From positions 62,001 through 126,000 of the forward strand of contig NZ_QGTS01000009.1 in NCBI RefSeq assembly GCF_003182475.1: DNA of 64,000 nt, read 5' to 3'. Shown in pieces: positions 26,964 to 35,241 of this stretch. The DNA is from Mangrovibacter plantisponsor (lineage in GTDB: Bacteria > Pseudomonadota > Gammaproteobacteria > Enterobacterales > Enterobacteriaceae). Within the stretch, counting starts at the first letter, position 1. Each line of letters starts with the position of its first letter. The notes beneath the pieces are model-generated. The model was given only the letters and a program-made list of their open reading frames with translations, searched no databases and was not told where the DNA came from. The position numbers and the translations under genes are program-made.

Positions 26964-28139
26964 TCAAGCACTGACCAGGCAAACCTCACCTTGATGGCTC
27001 AGTACATACTCCCCGGTGCTGGCAGGGATAAAAGCAGACTGGCCAGCTACCAGGTTGAGCGTCTCGCCATTGGCGTGACTCAGCATCGCATGACCACTCA
27101 TAACCAGGATGATTTGGACACTTTCAAGCATAACTGGCACTGAATCGTTAGTTTTTGACAAAGTAAAGCGGAAATCCTCCACCGGAACAGGGTAAGACAA
27201 AAAATGGCCTTCCTGAACAGGTTTCATGGTTAAGGTGTTTTCCGGACGGGAATGAAAATGTGTACAGCGCACTAGCTCTGGCAGGTTAATTTTTTTTGCT
27301 GTTAACCCGGCGCGCAGTACGTTATCTGAATTAGCCATAACTTCAACTGCTACCCCCTGGATATAAGCATGCAATGTGCCTGGCCACAAAAACATTGCTT
27401 CACCGGGATCCAGGGTGATGCAGTGCAGGAGAAGAGGGCTAAGTAAACCAATATCACCAGGGTAATCCTGAATAAGTTTTTTGAGGTAAGGCGTTATTTG
27501 CGGGAATACCCCAGTATTATTTTTCTCTTCAAGTCTGGCGAGAGCAGCACTACGCTGTGCAGTCTCCAACTGCATCAGGGCAATAAAGAAATGCTGTAAG
27601 CCTGATTCATCACGTTGCGCTTTAAAGTCTGCCAGCGCATGCTTAATCTCTGGTGCATCAAGAAGTTCGAAGTGGTGAATGATGTCATCGTAAGGCCGGA
27701 ATCCGTTCATTGCCATAAATGGAGTCAGAGCATAAACCAGCTCTGGCTTATGGTTACCGTCATGGTAGTCACCTGATGCCATTTGTTGTTCCCGGAGAAA
27801 ACCTTGCTCTGCATATGTTTTTTCCGGATGCACTTGTAACGATAATGCACTTTGGGCCGCCAGTACCTTGAGCAGGAAAGGCAACTCACCAAATTGCTGT
27901 GAGACTCGCAGACCCAGCGTTGTTTCCGGCTCCTGGTTAATCAGCTCACTTAACGGTAATTGTGTGCCGTTGGGCTGCTCCACCACAGAACAACCTGAAG
28001 GGTGTGCACCCATCCAAATTTCTGCCTGAGGCTGCCCGTCGGTGTCAGAAATGGCGAATAATGTACTGAATGCCTGCTTGCTGCCCCAGGGGTAGTGCTT
28101 GATGGTGTTGTGCAGTGGGTAGAATACGCGAGGGTTCAT
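26964..28139 (-). CDS. manA: Mannose-6-phosphate isomerase, class I (locus-specific copy)
   Basis: 391 residues, zinc enzyme interconverting mannose-6-phosphate and fructose-6-phosphate. Typical class I PMI features: the N-terminus LHNTIKHYPWGSK, zinc-site residues in SLQVHPEKTYAEQG and DGNHKPELVYALTPF, and the active-site segment LWPGTLHAYIQGVAVEVMANSDNVLRAGLT. In E. coli the housekeeping manA is near fumA, so this is probably a second copy dedicated to the mannan locus, comparable to gmuF of Bacillus. Its start overlaps the GH1 stop by four bases, so the two are co-translated. Confidence 0.92.
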   Translation of the reverse strand: MNPRVFYPLHNTIKHYPWGSKQAFSTLFAISDTDGQPQAEIWMGAHPSGCSVVEQPNGTQLPLSELINQEPETTLGLRVSQQFGELPFLLKVLAAQSALSLQVHPEKTYAEQGFLREQQMASGDYHDGNHKPELVYALTPFMAMNGFRPYDDIIHHFELLDAPEIKHALADFKAQRDESGLQHFFIALMQLETAQRSAALARLEEKNNTGVFPQITPYLKKLIQDYPGDIGLLSPLLLHCITLDPGEAMFLWPGTLHAYIQGVAVEVMANSDNVLRAGLTAKKINLPELVRCTHFHSRPENTLTMKPVQEGHFLSYPVPVEDFRFTLSKTNDSVPVMLESVQIILVMSGHAMLSHANGETLNLVAGQSAFIPASTGEYVLSHQGEVCLVSA

Positions 28140-29551
28140 TGCTCTCCCTCCGGTGTACTAATTGTCAGCGTATTAGAGCGGGCCAGTTTTTCAAACCAGA
28201 GAGCATTGCGCTTTATTTGCCGCTCACCTGTTGTGAGATTAAGCCGCCAGAAACCATAACGGCGTTTAAAGCTATTAATCCATGACCAGTTATCAATGAA
28301 GGTCCACTGGTGAACGCCGAAACATTGAGAGCCGTCAGTGATAGCCCGGTGCAACTGGAGAAGGTGCTCTTCCATCAGCCTAATGCGAAATGTATCATCA
28401 ATGACACCATCTGCCTGAGGTTGCCCTTCTGATTCCTCATCCATCGCGATTCCAATTTCTGCCAGGTACCACTTGATATTGCCGTAGTTATCGCGAATGT
28501 TTGTGGCAATATCATAAATTGCCTGTGGCAGGATCTCGTTATTATCCCGGTAAGGGTTAAACCGCCCGTCAGGATCAACATAATTTTCAAAATAGTATTC
28601 AGGGGTAAAGTAATCGAGTGTGTAAGCACTTTCCCTGGCTTTTACGCGCCGTGGAACATAATAATTCACCCCAAGAAAATCAATGGCGCTACTGGTGATA
28701 AGATGAGCATCGCCGGCCTGCATTTCTGGCAGGCAATCATGTGTAGCGAGAATTTCACAGAGCTCTTTGGGAAATTCATGTTTCACCAACGGGTCGAGGA
28801 AGCTTCGATTAAACAGTAAGTCGGCATACCAGGCGGCTTTCTTATCTGCGTCAGAATCACTGCGTGGATAAGAGGGTGTCAGGTTAAGTACAACCCCAAT
28901 TTCACCATTGGGAACTGTTTCACGAAATATTCTTACTGCTTTGGCATGAGCCAGCATAATATTAAAAGCAACCTGAGCGGCCAGTTTGCCATCTTTTTTA
29001 TTGGGGTAGTGGAAATCATACAAATACCCTCCTTCGACCGGCACAATGGGCTCATTAAATGTTATCCAGTGTTTCACCTTATGGCCGAATAACTGGAACG
29101 CAGTACGGGCAAAACGGGCAAAAAGTTCAGTAACATGGGCTGACTCAAAGCCACCATAGCGTTTTTGCAATACTTCTGGCATATCAAAGTGGTAAAGGTT
29201 GATCATCGGCGTAATGCCGTTGGATATCATTTCATCAAAATATGCGTTGTAGAACCGTACTGCGTCCGCATCGGGTTCGCCTGTTTCCAGGTCGTTAATT
29301 AACCGTGACCACTGAATTGATGTACGAAATGAGTTAAAGCCTGTTTGTTTCATGAGCGCGACATCTTCGCGGAATTTGTCATAGGTTTCGCAGACTTTCT
29401 GTGGACCAATTTGTTGAAAAAAGCGCTCAGGTTGTTCTCTGAACCAGCTATCCCAAATAGAACGATGGGGTTTATTAATATCACCTTCTGTTTGTGGGCC
29501 AGACGCTGCAGCCCCCCAAAAAAAGCCAGTGGGAAAAGTATACTGAGTCAT
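28136..29551 (-). CDS. GH1 family 6-phospho-beta-glycosidase (GmuD-like)
   Basis: 471 residues, cytoplasmic (beta/alpha)8 glycosidase. The acid/base is Glu167 in TFNEPIVPVEGGYLYD. The nucleophile is expected at Glu365 in WYLAEIGIAMD; most GH1 enzymes read ENG here, so the EIG is unusual. The product-side segment WINSFKRRYGF has the Lys/Arg-Arg-Tyr pattern of phospho-glycosidases. Overall it resembles GmuD, the phospho-beta-glycosidase of Bacillus glucomannan use. The start has a strong AAGGAGG site. It overlaps manA. Likely substrate: phosphorylated beta-1,4-mannobiose or cellobiose from the PTS. Substrate is inference. Confidence 0.88.
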   Translation of the reverse strand: MTQYTFPTGFFWGAAASGPQTEGDINKPHRSIWDSWFREQPERFFQQIGPQKVCETYDKFREDVALMKQTGFNSFRTSIQWSRLINDLETGEPDADAVRFYNAYFDEMISNGITPMINLYHFDMPEVLQKRYGGFESAHVTELFARFARTAFQLFGHKVKHWITFNEPIVPVEGGYLYDFHYPNKKDGKLAAQVAFNIMLAHAKAVRIFRETVPNGEIGVVLNLTPSYPRSDSDADKKAAWYADLLFNRSFLDPLVKHEFPKELCEILATHDCLPEMQAGDAHLITSSAIDFLGVNYYVPRRVKARESAYTLDYFTPEYYFENYVDPDGRFNPYRDNNEILPQAIYDIATNIRDNYGNIKWYLAEIGIAMDEESEGQPQADGVIDDTFRIRLMEEHLLQLHRAITDGSQCFGVHQWTFIDNWSWINSFKRRYGFWRLNLTTGERQIKRNALWFEKLARSNTLTISTPEGEQ

Positions 29552-29573
29552 AATTCCTCCTTAAAAATAGAAT

Positions 29574-29605
29574 GAAAAAAACCGCGCCACAAAGGGCGCG
29601 GTTAA
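29574..29605 (-). terminator. Terminator after the GH5 gene
   Basis: Stem AACCGCGCC / GGCGCGGTT (29580-29588 and 29595-29603) with a six-base loop. Read on the minus strand it is followed by TTTTTTTCATTC. It ends the porin-GH5 unit and separates it from GH1-manA. Confidence 0.85.
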
Positions 29606-29611
29606 AGCGCA

Positions 29612-31804
29612 CTACTCTGTAGTGACCTGGATAGATTTAACAAACATATATCCCCAGTCACCGGCAAACCGGCCAAACGAAATAGTGTTATGGCCTGCTT
29701 TCAAGGTGACAGGCAGTGTTAATTCACTACCTGTCTCATCTGTAGGTGGAAATTCAACGTCAACCGGAGTGCCCTGGTTGATGACAAACGAGTTTTTCTT
29801 TCCTCCCCACCTGGCATTAAAATGAACTTGCAACTGATATTGCCCATCCCACGGGGCTTCAACAGACCAGGTAACCCTGTCGCCCTCATGAGCAAAAGGG
29901 CCGAGAAAGCCGTCTGTACCCAGAGCCAGGGTATCTTTGTCACTTTCTGTCGCGTGGAGTTTTCCCTGATCAACGGTCATTAACGGGCTGGTGAAATGGC
30001 AAAAATCAGCTGGTGCTGTTGCCACGGCCTGGTTAACGGTGACCATGAGGGTTTTCGTGGTGTGTAATAAGCCATCATCTGCGGTGAAGGTGAGGGCATA
30101 GTTCCCTGGTGCATCAAACCATGCCCGGGTTTGGGGATGCCGGGCATCACAGAAGTGAACGCTTGTGCTGTCAGCCTTCCATAGGGTACTCACCTTGTTG
30201 TCAGGCAAGGTATCATCCTGCCATTGAGCCGCCAGCAGTATGCCTTTGTCCTGCGTTGTACTCTGCGTTTCAGTCAGCATTACCACAGGCGCTTTATTTT
30301 TCTGGGTATGCATAACGTGAATAATGTTAGATGGTTGAGAGGCGCCGCTTTCATTCTTCGCAATGACGCGGTAATACAGGGTTTCTCCCAGCGTTAATTC
30401 CCGGTAATTATCCCTGAACAAGTTCATTGTGGTGGGATCCCAGCGGTTAACACCATCGGAAATATTCTTTCCTACCAGTTTCCATGGGCCGGTTACCGAG
30501 GTCGCCCGCTCGACGTCGTAGTAACGTCCGGTAGGGGATCCCATCCAGTTAATGGCAAAAGGAGAAGTGGTTTCCCTCAGTTTTGGTGGTTCAGGAACCG
30601 GTAATGGGGGTACTTTTTCCTGGCCTGCCAGTTGTGCAGAAGCTTTACGTACCAGGTTGACCACTTCCATTTCCTGGTTAGCTTTGCCCTCAGAAGGGAA
30701 ACCTGGTAAGTGGTAGCTGTAATGGCCGGTATATTCTTTATGCCAGTAAAAACCGCCCTCATGGCGATGCCCCCTGAAACCCCAGATAAAGCCGCCTGCG
30801 GCCTGTGCACCATTGACTTTGGTATGTACTATTGCCTGCATAATGCTATCCAGGTCATGGCTGTCCAGAAGACCAAATTCCCCAACCAGATAGACTTTTT
30901 TACCACCGATCGCGGTCAGATCTTTTGTGACCTGTTCAGGGTGGTTGTTGTCAGCATTGGTGTAATAGTGGTTGCTGATAATGTCGACGTTCGGATCCGT
31001 TAATGCGAATGCATTGATCTTCTTGTAAGTTCCATCAATAACTAACTGATGCGGCGCCCACTTTTTTATCCATGCTGCAGTGGTTTTCAGAAATGCGGCA
31101 TTGGTATCTTCCAGTTCATTACCCGTTTCCCAGGCCATAATGGCTTTTTCATCAAAGTAAGATCGGCCGGTAATGGTATTTTTCCGGGTGATCACTTGTT
31201 TGATGATGTCCAAATATGCCTTGTAAGTTTTGCTGTCGGTGCGGTAAAAATCTTCTGGTTTTTCGTGGTAAAACGCGGCCAGTTGCTCGCGTCCACCCCA
31301 CCACCACCAATGATCTATAAATGGCAGTATCAGGCGCAGTCCTTGCTTATCTGCTTGTGCAATCATGTTATCGTAGACTTCCATCGCCTTTTCATTCAGG
31401 CGCGGCATACCATCGGGGGTTGAAGGGGCCAGAATATGGGTTTCCCGCCCACAGGCTTTGTCAAATTCTTGTTGTACAGAAAGCACATAGACACGCTCTG
31501 CCTTTGCACCTGTTCGCACGATCGCTTTGATCCAGTTTTCCTGTTCATCAGGCGTGGGCCATTTAAAGTATTGCCCCCAGCCACGGGGGTCGGCTTTACA
31601 GGGGCCACGGGCATCATCTTCAATGCGGTGTAGCTCCGGGGCATGAATTCCGGCGAAGCGAAACACTTTGTCACCATCAAGCAGGCGGGCGCCATCGCGG
31701 GTAATAAAGTGTTCAAAATGTGATTGTTCAGCCGCCATTGCGCCAGTGCTGCCTAAAATTGACAACATAGCGATTAATAACGTTTTTTTGATAGGGTTCT
31801 TCAT
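29612..31804 (-). CDS. Secreted modular GH5 beta-mannanase-like glycoside hydrolase
   Basis: 730 residues with a signal peptide (MKNPIKKTLLIAMLSILG, cleavage after GAMA). The catalytic domain (about 25-395) is GH5-like: the acid/base in IMAWETGNELED near residue 226 and the nucleophile in VYLVGEFGLLDS near 308, a pattern of the mannanase subfamily. A proline-rich linker (PPLPVPEPPKL, about 403-413) leads to an FnIII-like domain, an Ig/PKD-like domain, and a C-terminal CBM35-like module (TDGFLGPFAHEGDRVTWSVE to YMFVKSIQV). It would cut mannan or glucomannan in the periplasm or outside. It follows the porin gene by 11 bp. The start at 31804 gives a proper signal peptide. Exact substrate is inference from the locus. 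Confidence 0.85.
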   Translation of the reverse strand: MKNPIKKTLLIAMLSILGSTGAMAAEQSHFEHFITRDGARLLDGDKVFRFAGIHAPELHRIEDDARGPCKADPRGWGQYFKWPTPDEQENWIKAIVRTGAKAERVYVLSVQQEFDKACGRETHILAPSTPDGMPRLNEKAMEVYDNMIAQADKQGLRLILPFIDHWWWWGGREQLAAFYHEKPEDFYRTDSKTYKAYLDIIKQVITRKNTITGRSYFDEKAIMAWETGNELEDTNAAFLKTTAAWIKKWAPHQLVIDGTYKKINAFALTDPNVDIISNHYYTNADNNHPEQVTKDLTAIGGKKVYLVGEFGLLDSHDLDSIMQAIVHTKVNGAQAAGGFIWGFRGHRHEGGFYWHKEYTGHYSYHLPGFPSEGKANQEMEVVNLVRKASAQLAGQEKVPPLPVPEPPKLRETTSPFAINWMGSPTGRYYDVERATSVTGPWKLVGKNISDGVNRWDPTTMNLFRDNYRELTLGETLYYRVIAKNESGASQPSNIIHVMHTQKNKAPVVMLTETQSTTQDKGILLAAQWQDDTLPDNKVSTLWKADSTSVHFCDARHPQTRAWFDAPGNYALTFTADDGLLHTTKTLMVTVNQAVATAPADFCHFTSPLMTVDQGKLHATESDKDTLALGTDGFLGPFAHEGDRVTWSVEAPWDGQYQLQVHFNARWGGKKNSFVINQGTPVDVEFPPTDETGSELTLPVTLKAGHNTISFGRFAGDWGYMFVKSIQVTTE

Positions 31805-31815
31805 ATGCGTCTTCC

Positions 31816-33153
31816 TCAGAACCAAACTTCAGCCTGTACACCAAAATTGAGGGTGTCGGTCTTACCGCTGCGGGTATAACCGCCAGCAGAGATCGTGTTG
31901 GTATCCCAGTTGTAGGTGCCATCCAGTGCGTCTGAGACGCCTTTGTCCCATTTTGCCCAGGTGGCGAAGAAGCGCAGTTGTGGCCGGGTCCAGAACCCGG
32001 AGTCAAACGTCAAGGTAGGAGCAACGGTAATTTTGGTCAGACCCCCTTTGCCTTTACCGCCAACCCCCTTGTAGTTGTCGTCATCGAGATATTCGTATCC
32101 CAATTCGTATTGCATAGCGAAATTGCGGGTAATTTGCTGATACGGGCGGATACCGGCAACCCAGCTGGTACGGCCCCAGCCATCGTTGTCACTGCTCCAC
32201 CAACGGTAATTTTTATCTTTCTGGTAAAACGCGAAGGTCGCGAATTCCCAGTCACCGACAGTTGCGAGATTATCCAGTACCACACGCCAGGATTGTGTGT
32301 CGTTCAGGTTTGCCCAACCCCAGCCATTTTTGCCTAAAGAATCACCTGCGGCGAGGCCACGGCCATACTGAAAGACGACACGGGAATAGCCGCCAGTCAG
32401 ACCGTAAAAACCATCAAAGTTATAAACACCTGTCACACCGTAGCCATGTTGCGCAGCAGTAGGGTGGTTTTCATTACGGTTCATTCGGTGGCCAATCAAT
32501 TCCAAATCAAACCCTGTACCTGCAATTTTTTTCAGCCAAACATTCAGTGAGTAATCATCTGGATAACCTTGCTCGTTTTTATCTACCGGGAAGGCATCCG
32601 TTTCATCTGTCGGAGAAAAGGCATAAATGCCGGCATCCAGTTTGGCAAAGCCCAGGTCCATGCCGTCAAACCCGCCCCCGGTACCGTTATATTGAATATA
32701 TTCCCAGTCAAACTGGTGGCTTGAGGTGTTGGAACTGCTATAGCGTTTCCCACCCCAGAAAGTGATATCTGGTGCAAAGTCGAGGTTACTCAACTCCACG
32801 AATCCTTCACGGAATTGAATACTTTTCCCGTCGTCATCCAGACAGTTCCAGTCCGAAGTACATTTGGACTGATGGGTAAGATTGGCTTTCACCCGGGCCA
32901 CCACACCAGAGTCAGAGGTCAGTGTTACCTGGGGTAACAGTTCAATTTTGGTATCTTCTTCGTTGCCAAGTCGCCATTTCCCGTCAGGCATTAGCCCCAG
33001 AGAATCCGAACGGTTACCATCCGAGTTTGCCAGGATGCCTGAGCGGAGATAGCCATGAAGCGCGAAGTCATACTGCTGTTCTGCGCGTGCGCAGTCACTC
33101 ATTACCCCAAGGGCAAGTAAGGACAGAGGTATTGATTTAATTAGCTTTATCAT
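31816..33153 (-). CDS. LamB-type carbohydrate porin
   Basis: 445 residues, outer-membrane 18-strand sugar porin of the maltoporin family. Signal peptide MIKLIKSIPLSLLALGVMS (cleavage near ARA-EQQ), first strand FALHGYLRSGILANSDG, characteristic GKRYSSSNTSSHQFDWEYIQYN, and the terminal aromatic FGVQAEVWF needed for BAM assembly. It sits directly upstream of the GH5 gene in one operon, so it probably admits mannan- or glucomannan-derived oligosaccharides. Its promoter region has a palindromic operator and a CRP-like site. Confidence 0.9.
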   Translation of the reverse strand: MIKLIKSIPLSLLALGVMSDCARAEQQYDFALHGYLRSGILANSDGNRSDSLGLMPDGKWRLGNEEDTKIELLPQVTLTSDSGVVARVKANLTHQSKCTSDWNCLDDDGKSIQFREGFVELSNLDFAPDITFWGGKRYSSSNTSSHQFDWEYIQYNGTGGGFDGMDLGFAKLDAGIYAFSPTDETDAFPVDKNEQGYPDDYSLNVWLKKIAGTGFDLELIGHRMNRNENHPTAAQHGYGVTGVYNFDGFYGLTGGYSRVVFQYGRGLAAGDSLGKNGWGWANLNDTQSWRVVLDNLATVGDWEFATFAFYQKDKNYRWWSSDNDGWGRTSWVAGIRPYQQITRNFAMQYELGYEYLDDDNYKGVGGKGKGGLTKITVAPTLTFDSGFWTRPQLRFFATWAKWDKGVSDALDGTYNWDTNTISAGGYTRSGKTDTLNFGVQAEVWF

Positions 33154-33235
33154 GATTTTCCTTTGTCATTTTTATAAATAGCCAGATAACAAGCAGGAAA
33201 TTTACGAGGATAAAACGGAAATGTATATCCAAATA

Positions 33236-33251
33236 TGGAAAGCGCTTTCCG
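33236..33251. promoter_or_regulatory. LacI-family operator before the porin-GH5 unit
   Basis: TGGAAAGCGCTTTCCG contains the perfect palindrome GGAAAGCGCTTTCC and is about 84 bp before the porin start. The same 16 bases occur at 34843-34858. Probably bound by the LacI-type protein encoded at 37935. Confidence 0.8.
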
Positions 33252-33297
33252 TATTTGCTGGTGTTCATCACAAAATGAAGCCAGTGAGAATGTTTTT

Positions 33298-33313
33298 TGT
33301 GATTTTTGTCACG
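33298..33313. promoter_or_regulatory. CRP-like site before the porin gene
   Basis: TGTGA-TTTTTG-TCACG matches the CRP consensus TGTGA-N6-TCACA at nine of ten half-site bases. It lies about 50 bp upstream of the operator. The 312-bp gap 33154-33465 also holds a short hairpin GCCCGC/GCGGGC (33425-33440) just after the EIIC stop. Confidence 0.6.
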
Positions 33314-33465
33314 AAAGAATGTGAGGACGACGATGGACGCCTTAGAGTCAGGCTGCCAGAAAGGACGAGTTCTCAGAGTGCCAGTTATTAATCGCGTTTA
33401 AATTCAATGTATTAATTGAGTTTTGCCCGCCTGAGCGGGCCTGGCTTTAGAAATGTGTCATTTAT

Positions 33466-34737
33466 TCAGCGCTCAGCGGCCATGAGCTGCTTTTCGTATA
33501 CTTTGAAGAATGGGCGATAAAGCATCCACGCGTTAAATAATGCGAACAAACACATACAAAAATTTTTCCAACTGCCGTTAGCCGACCATGCTGCACCCAG
33601 TGGAGAAGGCATTGACCACGGGAGCATGGCGACTGCTCGATCCAGTATGCCAGCTTGAGTTAAATACCAGGCAATACAGGCATTTATTAATGGTACAAAG
33701 AGAAACGGTAGCAAAAATACCGGATTCATAATGATGGGAAAGCCAAATAGAATGGGCTCGTTAATATTAAACAACGAAGGTAAAAGGCCTATTTTCCCCA
33801 CGCTTTTCAGTTGCCTGGAGCGGCTGCGTATTGCCATAAATACCATGGGGAGTGTGGAGCCAATCCCACCAATCAGTAAATAAAAATCCCAGAACCCCTG
33901 TAAATAGATATGTGGCAGCATAGCTGTGCCAGAAGCAAGAGCTTGTTGATTTTCAAACAAATAAGTCATCCAGAACGGGTTCATTATTCCGGTGACTATC
34001 AGCGCGCCGTGAATCCCGACAAACCATAGTAAGTTACAGATTAATAAGGAGATAAGTACTGCAGTAAGGGTATCGGAAGCAATGATCAGTGGCCTGACAG
34101 CTTCGCTGATGAGTTCCGGCAATATCTTTCCGCAAGCCTGCTGTAAAACCGCATTGACGACACTTATGGACAGCATTATCACAAGCAACGGTACCAGTAA
34201 CTGGAAGCCATTGCGTGTCATGACAGGGACTTCTTCTGGCAAACGGACACACCATCCCTTTTTGTAAAAAAAACGTATAATTTCAATTGAATAAATACTG
34301 GAAAATAAGGCGGTAAAAATACCCATACCGCCCAGAAAAACATTGGTTCCGCCATTTTCCCGGAAGCCAATAAACAATAAAAAAGCCAGGCACCCCGTCA
34401 GCCCACATAACCGTTCAGGTAAATGATATTGCTTTGCCAGGCTTGCACTGGCACCAAAGGCAACAATCAAGGCAACCAGCCCAATAGTGAGTTCAAAAGT
34501 GGGCAGGAGCACCGGACGAACCAGTAAATATAAGGTTCCAGGCCATGAATCCCCCTGAATGGAAACAGGTGGAAACAATAGTGGCACCATTAAACTCCCT
34601 GCGATCACGAATGGCATAGCCAGAGCGAAGCTGTCGCGCATCGCGGTGATGTGCTTGCTGCGGGTCAACATATTTGCAAGCGGAGTCAGGCGTTGCTCGA
34701 TCAAATCGACGATGACATTCATCAAGTGAATGTTCAT
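33466..34737 (-). CDS. PTS cellobiose-type EIIC permease (stand-alone)
   Basis: 423 residues, polytopic membrane permease of the lactose/cellobiose PTS family. Family blocks: the N-terminus LIEQRLTPLANMLTRSKHITAMRDSFALAMPF, GIHGALIVTGIMNPFW, LIGGIGSTLPM and FNINEPILFGFPIIMNP with the conserved glutamate. It has no IIA or IIB gene of its own and is divergent from EIIB-EIIC-EIIA, so it probably shares those parts and offers a second sugar specificity. An AGG site precedes the ATG by six bases. Confidence 0.9.
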   Translation of the reverse strand: MNIHLMNVIVDLIEQRLTPLANMLTRSKHITAMRDSFALAMPFVIAGSLMVPLLFPPVSIQGDSWPGTLYLLVRPVLLPTFELTIGLVALIVAFGASASLAKQYHLPERLCGLTGCLAFLLFIGFRENGGTNVFLGGMGIFTALFSSIYSIEIIRFFYKKGWCVRLPEEVPVMTRNGFQLLVPLLVIMLSISVVNAVLQQACGKILPELISEAVRPLIIASDTLTAVLISLLICNLLWFVGIHGALIVTGIMNPFWMTYLFENQQALASGTAMLPHIYLQGFWDFYLLIGGIGSTLPMVFMAIRSRSRQLKSVGKIGLLPSLFNINEPILFGFPIIMNPVFLLPFLFVPLINACIAWYLTQAGILDRAVAMLPWSMPSPLGAAWSANGSWKNFCMCLFALFNAWMLYRPFFKVYEKQLMAAER

Positions 34738-34809
34738 AACATACCTTTTTTGGATGCGTTAATGTGCCGCGATAATGGCGCACATCCTGGTAAAGTGAAA
34801 GAGGCTTCT

Positions 34810-34825
34810 GGTGATCGTTGTCACA
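34810..34825. promoter_or_regulatory. CRP-like site in the divergent PTS promoter region
   Basis: GGTGA-TCGTTG-TCACA, one mismatch to the CRP consensus, 18 bp from the LacI-type operator and between the two divergent PTS units. Confidence 0.6.
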
Positions 34826-34842
34826 ATAAAATAATCCATACT

Positions 34843-34858
34843 TGGAAAGCGCTTTCCG
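34843..34858. promoter_or_regulatory. LacI-family operator, divergent PTS promoters
   Basis: Identical 16-base site TGGAAAGCGCTTTCCG, placed between the stand-alone EIIC (minus strand) and EIIB (plus strand), 58 bp before the EIIB start. It can control both units. Confidence 0.82.
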
Positions 34859-34915
34859 TTTTAAGTCCGTTGTGGCTATATTCACGTCATCAGAATGACT
34901 GGGAGTTAGTTAGCA

Positions 34916-35230
34916 ATGAAAAAGATCATGTTGTGTTGTTCCGCAGGCATGTCCACGAGTCTGTTGGTGAAGAAAATGCTTGAAGATGCGCAAAAACGAA
35001 ATCTGGAAGTCGAAATAAAAGCTTTTGGTGTGGCCGAGTTCGCGCAGCAGGTAGGAAATTACCAGGTGGTATTACTGGGGCCGCAAGTGAAATACATGCA
35101 AGGCGATTTGCAAAAGCAGGCTGACCCTTGGGGTATCCGTGTTGAGCCTATCAATATGATGGACTATGGCATGCAAAAAGGTGGTGCGGTTCTTGATTTT
35201 GCCCTTTCCCTAATCGACAACAAAAATTAA
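34916..35230 (+). CDS. PTS cellobiose-type EIIB component
   Basis: 104 residues, cytoplasmic phosphocarrier. The phosphorylated cysteine is Cys8 in MLCCSAGMSTSLLV, the P-loop signature of lactose/cellobiose IIB proteins. The following fold (VVLLGPQVKYM near residues 58-68 and NMMDYGMQKG near 80-89) is standard. First gene of the plus-strand PTS operon; EIIC follows after 11 bp. Resembles GmuB and ChbB. Confidence 0.93.
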   Translation: MKKIMLCCSAGMSTSLLVKKMLEDAQKRNLEVEIKAFGVAEFAQQVGNYQVVLLGPQVKYMQGDLQKQADPWGIRVEPINMMDYGMQKGGAVLDFALSLIDNKN

Positions 35231-35241
35231 AGGGGCGACTT

